DNA from: Ignavibacteriales bacterium
GTDB lineage: Bacteria; Bacteroidota; Ignavibacteria; UBA10030
DNA length: 64,000 nucleotides
Direction: 5' to 3'
Assembly (NCBI GenBank): GCA_026390575.1
Contig: JAPLFR010000013.1
Coordinates: 34,737-98,736, forward strand
Every line of letters starts with the position of its first letter. Position 1 is the first letter of the stretch. This document shows positions 35,264 through 44,806 of the stretch, piece by piece. Position numbers and translations under genes: made by a program. The notes under the pieces were generated by a model. It was given only the letters and a program-made list of their open reading frames with translations, had not been told where the DNA came from and did no database searches.

Positions 35264-36910
35264 TTATTCATTAAGATTGGTAGTTTTGTCAATAATATAT
35301 AAAGGTCTACCCTTAACCTCTCTATAAATCATGCCGATATATACCCCAATCGTGCCTATTGACAAAAGCTGAATTCCTCCAAGAAACACGGCAATGGCCA
35401 CAAGTGAAGTCCAGCCACGGATGGAGATAGAAGGATCTATGATTTTGTTAACTATTAATATACTTGCTAATAAAAACCCGATTCCTGCAATACATGCTCC
35501 TAATAAACTGACAATGTATAGAGGCTTGTCAGTAAACGATGTTAGCCCTTGTATTGCAAAATTAATGTAATTTTTGATTGAAAAGGTAGACTTGCCGGCA
35601 TATCTTTTGTCTCGTTCATAAGTACAACCAATCTGAGAAAAACCAACCCAAGCGACCATCCCTCGATAATAACGGTTTCCTTCTCTCATCAATTTTAGTT
35701 TATCTATCACCATCCGATCAATTAAGCGGAAGTCGCCAGTATCGTTTGGAATTTTAGTGTCACTTAATCTATTAATGAGACGATAATAAATCTTAGCTAA
35801 TAATTTAAAAAACACATTAACACCTTGTCTTATAGGGCGCACACCATAGACAACTTTGAATCCGATGCTCCACATCGCAATGAAATTAAGCATCACTTCA
35901 GGTGGATCTTGTAAATCATCATCAATAATGATAGCAAGATCACCACGAGAAAAGTCAATGCCAGCAGTAATTGCGATCTGATTACCAAAATTGCGCGAGA
36001 AATCTATTAATTTTACACAGCGATCAATTTTAGATAAAGCTTGAAGTTTATCAAAAGTATTATCAGTACTAAAGTCATTTACAAAAATAATTTCATGATC
36101 AAATCTAGGTTCTAATATTTTAAGAACATACTTAGTTCGTCTATAGAATTCTTCAATACCATGTTCTTCGTTATAGGTTGGTACTATAACCGATAAAAGC
36201 AACGGCTTATTAATTAAATGACGAAAATATTTGTTGATCGCTTTTAGTATATAGCCCTGTTTAAAGTTAATATTTAACTTAGTTATAATTTCTAAGGTTT
36301 CAGAAATATCAATATAATAACTTGCTCCTTTATCAACTAAATTATACTTGGCACTACGGTAAAAATAACTTTCCATACATTGTACTAGCTCAAGTATAGA
36401 AGTATTATGTGGACAGGCGATATTAATTATTCGATTAGAATATAATTTGTTAGTGAGGATATAATCAACAATTAGATGCACATCATCAATATCAATTAGA
36501 TTCCTTTCGGCATTTCGCCAAAGATCGAAGCTCTTACCTTCAACAATAGCATCAACAAGGTAGTTAACTATGCTTGTTTTTTCATCTGATAATCCAAACA
36601 GTTGTGGTAATCTAAATATGAGATATTTGTTTGCAGAATCTTGAATCAACTTCTCCATTTGAATCTTGTGCCTTACATAAAGAGAATTAGCTTTGTCTAA
36701 GTCAAGAATATCGCAGGAACTAAAATAAACAAAAACTGACATCTGGTTGTTTAGTAATGCATTTTTTATTGATTCTTCCTCATGACGAAATGCTATTTCA
36801 TCATGACTAGTTGAATCATACACACTACCAGCAAAAATCAGATAAGATGACTGCAAAGAATAATCAATAAAACGATTAGCAATCACTCCATTTCCAATAA
36901 TCATATTCAT
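35264..36910 (-). CDS. SDR-like domain fused to polyprenyl-phosphate glycosyltransferase (GtrB/DPM1-like)
   Basis: This protein of about 548 residues has two halves. Residues of about 1-205 look like a reduced NAD(P)-epimerase domain: IIGNGVIANRF, YFSSCDIL, YVRHK in the YxxxK position and FRLPQLFG. Residues of about 235-545 form a GT2 domain with SVIVPTYNEE, FVNDFSTDNT, IDDDLQDPP and SRNFGNQ, followed by two C-terminal membrane helices as in GtrB-type polyprenyl-phosphate sugar transferases. The fusion suggests that a sugar is modified and loaded on the carrier by one polypeptide. ATG 36910 has a GGAG site. Confidence 0.8.
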   Translation of the reverse strand: MNMIIGNGVIANRFIDYSLQSSYLIFAGSVYDSTSHDEIAFRHEEESIKNALLNNQMSVFVYFSSCDILDLDKANSLYVRHKIQMEKLIQDSANKYLIFRLPQLFGLSDEKTSIVNYLVDAIVEGKSFDLWRNAERNLIDIDDVHLIVDYILTNKLYSNRIINIACPHNTSILELVQCMESYFYRSAKYNLVDKGASYYIDISETLEIITKLNINFKQGYILKAINKYFRHLINKPLLLSVIVPTYNEEHGIEEFYRRTKYVLKILEPRFDHEIIFVNDFSTDNTFDKLQALSKIDRCVKLIDFSRNFGNQIAITAGIDFSRGDLAIIIDDDLQDPPEVMLNFIAMWSIGFKVVYGVRPIRQGVNVFFKLLAKIYYRLINRLSDTKIPNDTGDFRLIDRMVIDKLKLMREGNRYYRGMVAWVGFSQIGCTYERDKRYAGKSTFSIKNYINFAIQGLTSFTDKPLYIVSLLGACIAGIGFLLASILIVNKIIDPSISIRGWTSLVAIAVFLGGIQLLSIGTIGVYIGMIYREVKGRPLYIIDKTTNLNE

Positions 36911-36939
36911 ATTATTGCTCCAGAACAATATACCATTTG

Positions 36940-37668
36940 TTACTTTTCAACTACAGTTAAGATTGAAACTCCAAATGGAAGATTAATATATCTAAGTAGA
37001 TACTTCTCTATACCAAACACTTTTTTAAGAATGTAATTCGATATTTTTCCTGGCATTTCAATATCCGATGCCCCACTACGCTTTAAAATATTATTTAAAA
37101 TACGAACGGCATATACAATAGGAAAAAGCAATGTGTTAAAATAAGTTATTTTTTTAATCGTATACCCCGCATCTAAAAGTTTTGTTTTAAGCTCGGTCAA
37201 AGTATATCTGCGCTTATGCTGGTTCATCTCATCAAACGCTGACCACAAAAACATATATGCTGGTACCGTAATAATCGCCTTTCCATCTTTAGCGAGGCAT
37301 GAGTGCATCACCTTCAAGGACTCAACATCTTGATCTATATGCTCAATTACATCCAATGCAGTAATAAGATTAAAGAAATTATTATCATATGGTATTTGGT
37401 TTGGCAAGAATCCCTTTTCTACCTTTCCATTAAATAATTCTTTACTGAAATTGATTGCATCATCTGACATGTCCATGCCATAGGTTTGTCCAATTGCTTC
37501 TAAAGAATTTAGCATTAGACCACTCCCACACCCAATATCAAGAATTCTATGATTAATGTTTGCAGGCAGGTATTTACTTATGGTATCTAAAACGATACTC
37601 TTCTTGGTTACAAACCACCAGTGTTCTTGTTGAATATTGAAAAATATTCTATACATCTCAATATTCAT
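36940..37668 (-). CDS. Class I SAM-dependent methyltransferase
   Basis: This protein of about 242 residues starts with an EHWWF motif seen in many glycan-cluster methyltransferases. SAM-binding ILDIGCGSGLMLNSL (about residues 41-55) follows, with DVIEHIDQD and the strand AIITVPAYMFLWSAFDEMNQHKRRY. That last block is typical of methyltransferases acting on polyprenyl-linked or O-antigen intermediates. A GTG at 37674 could also serve as start. The gene is AT-rich and 29 bases upstream of the SDR-GT2 fusion gene. Confidence 0.78.
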   Translation of the reverse strand: MNIEMYRIFFNIQQEHWWFVTKKSIVLDTISKYLPANINHRILDIGCGSGLMLNSLEAIGQTYGMDMSDDAINFSKELFNGKVEKGFLPNQIPYDNNFFNLITALDVIEHIDQDVESLKVMHSCLAKDGKAIITVPAYMFLWSAFDEMNQHKRRYTLTELKTKLLDAGYTIKKITYFNTLLFPIVYAVRILNNILKRSGASDIEMPGKISNYILKKVFGIEKYLLRYINLPFGVSILTVVEK

Positions 37669-37733
37669 TTTCACTCATCCGTAAATTAATGTTTTAGTAC
37701 CGATACATCAATTTGTTTGTGCACGTTTAGAAG

Positions 37734-39542
37734 TTACCCCGCTGCTTCTGTCTGCCTCTCCTGCTCCAACGGTTGCTGGGCGGCGATCATGGTATTTAGA
37801 ATGCTTCCAGGTATGGCGCTCAGTACACTGAATGGGCCTTCCTCAACCACCATGCCTTGTCGTATGACATATACCTGATCCGCTTTCGCTATCGTTGAGA
37901 GTCGATGAGCAATGATCAGAATAGTCGTGTCACGGGCCACCCTCTCAATTGACTTCTGGATGAGCTTTTCCGATTCAGAATCCAGCGCGCTAGTTGCTTC
38001 ATCGAGGATCAGTAACTCCGGCTTGCGCAGCAACGCCCGGGCGAGTGCAATACGCTGGCGCTGACCACCGGAAAGACGAATACCGCGGTCGCCAACCTCA
38101 GTATCGATACCTTGGGGCAGTTCTTTGACGAAGCTCTCCGCATTCGCCAGACGCAGGGCTTCCCAAAGATCGTTTTCGGTAGCCTGTTCGAACGACCAAA
38201 GCAGATTATCCCGAATTGAGGCATGAAACAGCAGCGGATCCTGCGGCACATAGCCTACTCGTTCCCGAAAACTGTTTTGTTTCCACTCACCAAGTGGCAC
38301 CCCATCGATCAGAACTTGTCCTTTTTCAGGAATCTGCAAGCCCAGAACAAGATCTGTCACCGTCGATTTACCCGAGCCAGATTCACCAACTAAAGCCGTC
38401 ATCTGACCTTTTCGAATTTGTATATTTACATTCGTCAAGGTCTGTAATCGCCCCGGAAAGGTGAAGTCCAGGTCTTTGAGCTGAATGTCACGCTCTAACT
38501 GAGCAAAGATGCGCTTCCCTTCGACCTCCTCGAACTCAGCCGCTTTTTCACGAAGTGATGCAAGCTGCTCATAGCTGGGTAAGAAATTACTGACGGTGAT
38601 GTTGCTCTGAAGCAATGTTGCCAGAATCGGTAACACGGCCAGCAAACTCCACATGACGGCGGCCATTTCAGAGAAGTGCATTTCTTGTTGAATCCCAAAG
38701 CCTATAGCCACCACAACAGCCAACATCCCCAAGGGTTGGAAAAAATTTGGTACCGCTGTACTAAGTGTTTGCGAGCGCAGGGTGACATGCACATGTTGAT
38801 CGAAGGCGTTCAGATAGCGTTCTTTTGCCAGACTCTGACGGCCAAAACCGAGGATCAGGTGTGCTGCGCTCATTACTTCACTCAAAACTCCCATAAGCAC
38901 ATTGGCGGTCTCGGTGTTACGCTTACCCAATCGATAGCCGATGCTATTAAGGAACATGAATGGCACTCCAAAAAGCACTGCAAGTCCCAGTGTCGTAAAT
39001 GTAAGACGGGCATTTAACGACACCGGTACAATTAGGTAGATAACTACCTGAACGATCTGAGCCAGCAGGGTTGCCAAATGACCGAGTGTGTCCCCAATGT
39101 TGTTGAGTTCCTTGTTGAGCGTATTAAGCAATCGCCCCTGATCCGAGCCGCTGAAAAATTCCCAACGGGCTTTAAAGAAGGAATGCAACGCATCACCAAA
39201 AAGCCCGCGTACCACAGCGTATTTGATTCGCAGAATCGTATAGCGAATTACGACCCCCATCGTGCCTTTAATGAAATTCAGGCCTACAAAGAAAATGCCA
39301 AATAACCAGAAACCTGGTGACATCCCGACTTCGGAAAATATCCTGATTACAAAGTTGGTGATCAAGCTGGCCGATTTTAGGGATGGATCAACCAGGAAAT
39401 CCGCCATGGGCACTATCGCCAACACCGACATCGCAGCCGCTGCGCCCTCTATCGCCAAGAGCAGGAAGAGCAGGCAAAAATGCCTCGGGTAGCGGGTCAA
39501 AAACTCGCTGAATATGGAAACAATGCTGGAAGGTTTTTTCAC
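37734..39542 (-). CDS. ABC transporter with fused permease and ATPase (MsbA/PglK-like half transporter)
   Basis: This 602-residue protein has a six-helix membrane domain in residues of about 15-320. Its nucleotide-binding domain has Walker A GESGSGKST (about 388-396), Q-loop YVPQDPLLF, signature LSGGQRQRIALARALL and Walker B LLILDEATSALD. Dimers of such half transporters flip lipids or lipid-linked oligosaccharides (MsbA, PglK). No Wzx flippase is seen in the window, so this is the best candidate for moving the lipid-linked glycan across the membrane. The start is GTG. GC is clearly higher than in the adjacent 35-37.7 kb genes, which hints at separate origin. Confidence 0.88.
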   Translation of the reverse strand: MKKPSSIVSIFSEFLTRYPRHFCLLFLLLAIEGAAAAMSVLAIVPMADFLVDPSLKSASLITNFVIRIFSEVGMSPGFWLFGIFFVGLNFIKGTMGVVIRYTILRIKYAVVRGLFGDALHSFFKARWEFFSGSDQGRLLNTLNKELNNIGDTLGHLATLLAQIVQVVIYLIVPVSLNARLTFTTLGLAVLFGVPFMFLNSIGYRLGKRNTETANVLMGVLSEVMSAAHLILGFGRQSLAKERYLNAFDQHVHVTLRSQTLSTAVPNFFQPLGMLAVVVAIGFGIQQEMHFSEMAAVMWSLLAVLPILATLLQSNITVSNFLPSYEQLASLREKAAEFEEVEGKRIFAQLERDIQLKDLDFTFPGRLQTLTNVNIQIRKGQMTALVGESGSGKSTVTDLVLGLQIPEKGQVLIDGVPLGEWKQNSFRERVGYVPQDPLLFHASIRDNLLWSFEQATENDLWEALRLANAESFVKELPQGIDTEVGDRGIRLSGGQRQRIALARALLRKPELLILDEATSALDSESEKLIQKSIERVARDTTILIIAHRLSTIAKADQVYVIRQGMVVEEGPFSVLSAIPGSILNTMIAAQQPLEQERQTEAAG

Positions 39543-39594
39543 AGATTCGATTGTGTAGTGTACTTGGTCTTGGGCGTATGAATTGTTTTCGGTT

Positions 39595-40896
39595 TTATTT
39601 CAAAAATTCACGATTGTTGCGAAGGAAATGCGCACCGAAGCGGGACCGGATCTCGCCGTGTAAAGGTCGTCTGTTACTAGGGTCTACAACCTCGGTAGGA
39701 AAGATATCCCAGAAACGTTTCTGAAGAGATTCATCATTTTCGTCAGGCTGCCAAGTGCCGTTCAACCGCTCTGCCATTTCAATTACAACATCGCGAATTT
39801 CCTCGGGGGTGTTCTCAATGAGTTGTATGCCTTTAGATTCGAAATCCGAAGTAAATAAGCTGAAACCAACGCCCCTAGTGAATATTTCGCTGAGTGTAAG
39901 CTCTCTATCGTCATTCTTCAGAATATGGTGCTTAGGGATACAAAGTGCTTGCTTTACATAAGTACCTAAATATCCAAGTGGTACAAAATTTACGTATACG
40001 ATTGGCCGACGGAATATATATGGAATGGCATCGAAACCGGTTCCAACCGAAATACAGAAATCACAATTTGCCCCCAGATAAATATCAAGAAATTCACTCC
40101 GCATACCATTGGTAGCATAGTCAATAACTTGCGGGTGTGCACTTTTTAAAGTTTCATGGACGATTGCCCCCATTCGGATTACAAAGTAACCGCGCTTAGC
40201 AAGCTCTTCAGCAGCCAGAACAAAGTTTTGTACATTACTGTCGCGATAATTGTGATAACTCCAATCACCCGGTTGATTAATGTTCAGATATGAACTGTCA
40301 CGGATAGTCAAACAGACAAAAGGGGACTCGGTCGGTATTCCCATCGCACGCAGATAAGCCTCGCCGCGAGTCTCTTCTTCAGAAGTAAATTTTAGATGTG
40401 GCGGGAATCGATTCAGCAGATTGTGAACATCCCGATCAAATTGGGTGTTACTTCCAATCTCGTGTATAAGACCGCCGGGAATCAGTCGATTGACTTGGGC
40501 GATGGGAGCAATAATCCAAGTAGGCCAGACACGGAGAACCCGTTCCCACATGGACGCTAGTTGCTGATTGCAGATAGGCTTATGAGCCATATAGAAAATA
40601 TCCACATAGCGCTGCATGGGTTTATTAATGTTAGCGTCTCGCTCACAGAAGTACAACTCTGTATTAGCGGCGAAGTGACCAATTCTCGAACTAATCAAGC
40701 CACCCCATCGCACCAGCAACCATGGCCTGATCAGACGGATTGCCAACATAGCCGGGATACTCAGAATCCCTAGAAAAAAGTACAATAACGACTTGGAGAG
40801 AATCCGCAAGGCTATCTTCATCTTTCTGAATAATTCAGCATGTCCGCCCTGCTGTAAATCAAATATCTGTCGTTGAATAAAAGTTAAAATACTCAT
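39595..40896 (-). CDS. TIGR04372-family putative glycosyltransferase
   Basis: This 433-residue protein has an N-terminal hydrophobic segment (about residues 35-60) and a C-terminal GT-B-like domain. It matches the TIGR04372 type by FVCLTIRDSSYLN and the DWSYHNYRDSNVQNF block, then RGYFVIRMG, and a CDFCISVGTGFDAIPY donor-site segment with RPIVYVNFVPLG. Members occur in O-antigen and flagellin-glycan loci and are thought to be glycosyltransferases. No biochemical role can be assigned from sequence. Its start ATG 40896 is clear. Confidence 0.75.
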   Translation of the reverse strand: MSILTFIQRQIFDLQQGGHAELFRKMKIALRILSKSLLYFFLGILSIPAMLAIRLIRPWLLVRWGGLISSRIGHFAANTELYFCERDANINKPMQRYVDIFYMAHKPICNQQLASMWERVLRVWPTWIIAPIAQVNRLIPGGLIHEIGSNTQFDRDVHNLLNRFPPHLKFTSEEETRGEAYLRAMGIPTESPFVCLTIRDSSYLNINQPGDWSYHNYRDSNVQNFVLAAEELAKRGYFVIRMGAIVHETLKSAHPQVIDYATNGMRSEFLDIYLGANCDFCISVGTGFDAIPYIFRRPIVYVNFVPLGYLGTYVKQALCIPKHHILKNDDRELTLSEIFTRGVGFSLFTSDFESKGIQLIENTPEEIRDVVIEMAERLNGTWQPDENDESLQKRFWDIFPTEVVDPSNRRPLHGEIRSRFGAHFLRNNREFLK

Positions 40897-41012
40897 AAGT
40901 TTGGATTAATCATTTTTCCAGAAATAAGTTTATGCTATTATTATGGTCATGAAGATATCCAGCGCTGGCAGGTGAATGTTGAGCATGAAAAGCAAATATA
41001 GATTTACTTGAT

Positions 41013-41891
41013 CTATACTTTACTAAACTCAAATGTATTATCTACACCTGTCCACAGATCAGGGGGAAAGATACCCAACTCAAACAATCGACTGCAATCG
41101 AGAGTAGTGTTTTTCGGTGCATACGTATGTCTAACATCCAAGTATGAAATTGGTTTGACTAACTCTTTATCAGAACCCAACTTATACGCAATATACCGAG
41201 CAAGGTCAGCATACGTCACATCCTGATTTGCCGAAACTTGGATAATTCCCGGAACATGTTCAAAAGCAACTTTTTGCAACACCGCCACAGCGAATCCAAT
41301 TGGTACTGGTGCTATCACCATATCGAAAAAAGGATGAATCACTTTTCCAGCCTTCAAATCCCAAATCCATCTTTTTATCAGCGGCATTTCCGGAGTGATT
41401 ACTTTGCTAAATCGCACAATTGCGACTTTATCCCCCAATTTCAAGAGTTGCTCTTCTGTGTCTGCTTTCTGACGACCATACTCAGTTTGGGGATTGATTG
41501 GGTCTATGTATCCTGCAAAAGGCGTCTCACCATTGAAAACTGCATTACTCGAGAGGAAGATCACAAAAACTCCAGCATTAGTCAGGCTAGTGGCAAGTGC
41601 TACTGTGCGATCAACATTTATTCTCCGACTAAACTCCGGAAAGTTCCGACATTGCTCATGTGATGTAACTGCTGCACAAATGATTGCTGTTCTAATTTGT
41701 GTATATGGTAAAAACCAACAATCCTCGTTATCAGACAGATCAAGAAATAGGCACTGATCATTCACTTTACTACGATGACGAGTTGTTTGCCAAATTGACT
41801 TTGAATCAGTCTCATAGGACATTACCAAACTGCGACCTATAGTTGACCCCCCTCCGACAACAAGAATCGAATTGGTTTGTCTAATATCCAT
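41013..41891 (-). CDS. SDR NAD(P)-dependent sugar reductase/epimerase (RmlD-like)
   Basis: This 292-residue protein has ILVVGGGSTIGRSL (about residues 9-22) for the dinucleotide. FLSSNAVFNG is the Ser position, and catalytic Tyr and Lys sit in EYGRQK. The size and layout fit the reductases that finish deoxysugar pathways (RmlD, TylCII-like). The open frame continues upstream to 42131 but that part is antisense-like and overlaps the next gene; ATG 41891 leaves an 11-base overlap instead. With the C-methyltransferase gene just upstream, a branched or methylated deoxysugar is plausible. Confidence 0.78.
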   Translation of the reverse strand: MDIRQTNSILVVGGGSTIGRSLVMSYETDSKSIWQTTRHRSKVNDQCLFLDLSDNEDCWFLPYTQIRTAIICAAVTSHEQCRNFPEFSRRINVDRTVALATSLTNAGVFVIFLSSNAVFNGETPFAGYIDPINPQTEYGRQKADTEEQLLKLGDKVAIVRFSKVITPEMPLIKRWIWDLKAGKVIHPFFDMVIAPVPIGFAVAVLQKVAFEHVPGIIQVSANQDVTYADLARYIAYKLGSDKELVKPISYLDVRHTYAPKNTTLDCSRLFELGIFPPDLWTGVDNTFEFSKV

Positions 41892-43032
41892 TGGAAAACG
41901 AAGGAGGCATAATGATATGTGGGATTTGGCTTGAGAGGCGTGCTTGAACGGTCTCGGCAACCTTGGGCGCAAGACATAGATAAACAGCAGCGTCCTGATC
42001 AACTTGAGCGGGCGTAAGGATTGGCAGCCCACAGTGAGTTCGCCCCAAACGAGAAGGGTCTTCATCGACAAAAAACTTAACTTGGGATATGAGTTCACTC
42101 CACAGCCAAGTAGCAGCAACCGAAGTACCAAATATTCCGAGTGACCGAGAAGCTGCTACCTGTTTGGCTTGGTGAACGATAAGTTTAATCCAGTTTACAT
42201 GATGGATCAAGTATTGACTCTGCTCTTGTGGTAAGTGCAATCTCGTCTGATGTGTCTTAGGTCTAGCCAATAGAGAAATTTCTTTTGGAATCCATTGATT
42301 GTTTGCTGTTATCACCTCAAAGCCCGCTGCCTCAATTAGAATACGTAAACTAGATAAATTAAAATGGGAACAATGGTCAGCGACTAACAGAGCAAATGGG
42401 TTAATCGAACAGTCAGGAACCTGAATAAAAATAAATCCATCTGGCTTAATAAGACCGCGTAAAGTACATAAGGTTGCAAGTGGTTGAGGAAGGTGTTCCA
42501 GGGTATGAATAAGAGACAGTAAATCAAAAGTGTCACCAATATGCTTAAATTCCCCTGTATACAGTTGAATAAATCTTGGAATTTGTTTCAAATCGGGAAG
42601 GCCTTTGTCGTCCCATTCAGAGGCAGACAGATTCCAATTAGGCCGGATACGGTGAAACGCTTTAAGAAAATTACCATTCCCAGCGCCAACATCGAGTAGA
42701 TGTCCAACCGAATCTAAGTCAAGTTCCGATGACAGTTTTTGTAGTAAGTAGTCCGATCGCAGATTCGGCTTCCCGGTTACGAGGTCAAAGACACTTTGCT
42801 CTAGACCGTTAGATTGGTGATACACCGTGAAATTATTGTAGATAAGACTAACTTCAGCTCGCCATGCATCATCAATGATTGTCTGAGGAAACCCACAGTC
42901 CTGGCACCATCCAAGTCGGCCACCTGACCGCCATGGCTTACAATCGGATGTTACCCGGTGCAGTCCAGAAAAATCTACAATCTCAACAATCCGACTTGAT
43001 CCACAATAGTGACAGCTTGCTGAATTACTCAT
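41881..43032 (-). CDS. NDP-sugar C-methyltransferase (TylC3-type, zinc-binding)
   Basis: This 383-residue protein shows the three-part C-methyltransferase layout. An N-terminal zinc site has CHYCGS (about residues 7-12) and a later CQDCGF. The SAM domain has LLDVGAGNGNFLKAF and LIHTLEHLPQP. The C-terminal domain has GIFGTSVAATWLWSEL and FFVDEDPSRLG (family Methyltransf_14). These enzymes add a methyl to C3 or another carbon of an NDP-4-keto-deoxysugar. Start ATG 43032 overlaps the upstream stop as ATGA. Confidence 0.85.
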   Translation of the reverse strand: MSNSASCHYCGSSRIVEIVDFSGLHRVTSDCKPWRSGGRLGWCQDCGFPQTIIDDAWRAEVSLIYNNFTVYHQSNGLEQSVFDLVTGKPNLRSDYLLQKLSSELDLDSVGHLLDVGAGNGNFLKAFHRIRPNWNLSASEWDDKGLPDLKQIPRFIQLYTGEFKHIGDTFDLLSLIHTLEHLPQPLATLCTLRGLIKPDGFIFIQVPDCSINPFALLVADHCSHFNLSSLRILIEAAGFEVITANNQWIPKEISLLARPKTHQTRLHLPQEQSQYLIHHVNWIKLIVHQAKQVAASRSLGIFGTSVAATWLWSELISQVKFFVDEDPSRLGRTHCGLPILTPAQVDQDAAVYLCLAPKVAETVQARLSSQIPHIIMPPSFSNGY

Positions 43033-43793
43033 GGTTTTATTAGATACGCGGCAGGAACATTGGTCCAATCAAAGGTCTGTAAGTGCAATTCCGGATGTTT
43101 TTCGAGTAACTCATCAACGGCCTTAGTTTCTCCAGGCCATTCGGGAATACCATATTCATCAAAAATTATCACACCACCACGTTGAATACGCGGCCACAAC
43201 ACCTCTAATGCAACTTTTGTAGGTTTATATAAATCGCAGTCGAAGTGTACTAATGAAAAGCGTATCCCAGGGTTATCCTCACAAAATTTTGGCACAACCT
43301 GCTCAATGTTCCCAACCACCAGCTTAATTCTCGGCTTCCAAGGGATAAAACGATCTTTATCAAATATCGCGATGGCATCAATTAGTTCCCTGTAATATTG
43401 ATGGGGAGAAAAACCTCCCACAATCTTTTGACCTTGTGCTTCGTCTTTTCCGTCTTCAGGTGACAACTCCGTGAATCCCTCCCAGTTATCGAAACCATAA
43501 ACGGTTTTAGTGCGGTCACCTATACAATAGGATTCCAATAAATTGGCCCACGTCATCAAACCAAGTCCGCGGAAAACTCCCAGTTCGACAATATCGCCAG
43601 GAATGCTAAGCGTCATTTTGAAGAGCTCTACATGAGACAAGAAACGCTTAAGCAGTTGACGACGAGCTAAAACCGGAAAGTGCTTTACAGCATCAGAACT
43701 TGAAATGTTGTATTTCGCCATATGGTCCGCAATTCGTTGCTCAATCTCGGAATCAAGTCCTGTCTTTTTAAATCCGTCAAAACTTTCAGTCAT
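43029..43793 (-). CDS. TylF/MycF-like SAM-dependent O-methyltransferase
   Basis: This 254-residue protein has VELGVFRGLGLMTWANLL (about residues 69-86), YGFDNWEGF and the metal-type acidic segment VHFDCDLYKPT, followed by GGVIIFDEYG. It is the same family as the locus A protein at 25891, but the two are clearly diverged. It is coupled to both neighbours by 4-base overlaps. The expected reaction is Mg2+-dependent O-methylation of a sugar hydroxyl. Confidence 0.8.
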   Translation of the reverse strand: MTESFDGFKKTGLDSEIEQRIADHMAKYNISSSDAVKHFPVLARRQLLKRFLSHVELFKMTLSIPGDIVELGVFRGLGLMTWANLLESYCIGDRTKTVYGFDNWEGFTELSPEDGKDEAQGQKIVGGFSPHQYYRELIDAIAIFDKDRFIPWKPRIKLVVGNIEQVVPKFCEDNPGIRFSLVHFDCDLYKPTKVALEVLWPRIQRGGVIIFDEYGIPEWPGETKAVDELLEKHPELHLQTFDWTNVPAAYLIKP

Positions 43794-44806
43794 CTACTAT
43801 GACCTCCTGGTTGTTTGATACTAAATATAGCATATGCATCAAGTGGCTTAGGTATATCCTTATATGGCATTATAAATGAATCAATAAAATTGCCATCCTC
43901 TCCTAAAATGCAACGCGGTTGAGTACCATCAAACCACGGACTTGAGATAATCGCATCACGCATTTCTCTGATGGAGAACTCTCCAATCCTTCCCAAATAA
44001 TATTGCAGGAAATTACAAGGTAACACATGTCCGTCGGATGAGATCGCCATGAATTCGGTGCCTGCAGGACAATGGTCTCGATTCCCAGTGTAAATATCTC
44101 GATGAATTGCCCGTTGGCCATTCGTACTAGGAGGTAACTCCTGCTGCAGTTTCTTCAGATATGCGGCATCTTGAGGACGAACAAGAAAATCCTTCTTACC
44201 ATCCCATTTACCAACCGGTTCCGCGATCTGAATATCAACACGTATCTTACGGTTCTGGGCAAACGCAAGAGCAGCATTAAAGCCCTCTGAATAAAGACTA
44301 TTGCGTGTTACGGTAATCGAAACTGAAGTATGCAGTCCCTCCGCCAATACATTGTCAACCGCATTACATACCTTAATGAATGATCCGGGGAGACGAATGG
44401 CATCATGCTCATTGGAAATTCCAGAGTCCAAACTAAACGCGATTTTGTCAACTTTAAGTTGTTTCAACCAATGAATACAATCGTTTGTCATCTGCCAACC
44501 GTTACTTACTACAGTTATGTAGCTCTCATCGGGATTACAACCGCGCAACACGGCTTCCAATCTCTTAATATCAACAATCGGTTCGCCACCTTGAAGGACC
44601 CAATGGAAAACGCCAAGATCATGAAATTCCTTGAGGGCAGCAACGAGCACATCAATATCTACAGTGGTGGCTTTCCGAAATGTTTCAGCATAACAATGAG
44701 GACAATTCATATTGCACTTCGGTGTCACATCCACAGACACGGTCCGTAACTGTCCAGGACGATAAGATTCTTGACGTTTATGTAAAGCATGCTTTTCAGT
44801 ATACAT
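43790..44806 (-). CDS. Radical SAM protein with SPASM-like C-terminus
   Basis: This 338-residue protein has the radical SAM cluster motif C-x3-C-x2-C at Cys31, Cys35 and Cys38, followed by a GGEP motif (about residue 79) for SAM binding. A C-terminal cysteine region (CPAGTEF...LPCNFL...PRCILGED) could hold an auxiliary iron-sulfur cluster. Radical SAM enzymes in sugar loci perform dehydration, epimerisation or C-methylation, and SPASM members often modify peptides. The substrate is not evident. The stop overlaps the TylF-like start by 4 bases, so it shares that operon. Confidence 0.82.
   Translation of the reverse strand: MYTEKHALHKRQESYRPGQLRTVSVDVTPKCNMNCPHCYAETFRKATTVDIDVLVAALKEFHDLGVFHWVLQGGEPIVDIKRLEAVLRGCNPDESYITVVSNGWQMTNDCIHWLKQLKVDKIAFSLDSGISNEHDAIRLPGSFIKVCNAVDNVLAEGLHTSVSITVTRNSLYSEGFNAALAFAQNRKIRVDIQIAEPVGKWDGKKDFLVRPQDAAYLKKLQQELPPSTNGQRAIHRDIYTGNRDHCPAGTEFMAISSDGHVLPCNFLQYYLGRIGEFSIREMRDAIISSPWFDGTQPRCILGEDGNFIDSFIMPYKDIPKPLDAYAIFSIKQPGGHSR

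Noticed and set aside
41892..42131. N-terminal extension of the SDR gene at 41013
   Set aside because: The added 80 residues overlap the C-methyltransferase coding region in another frame, and they lack the Rossmann motif, which starts right after ATG 41891.
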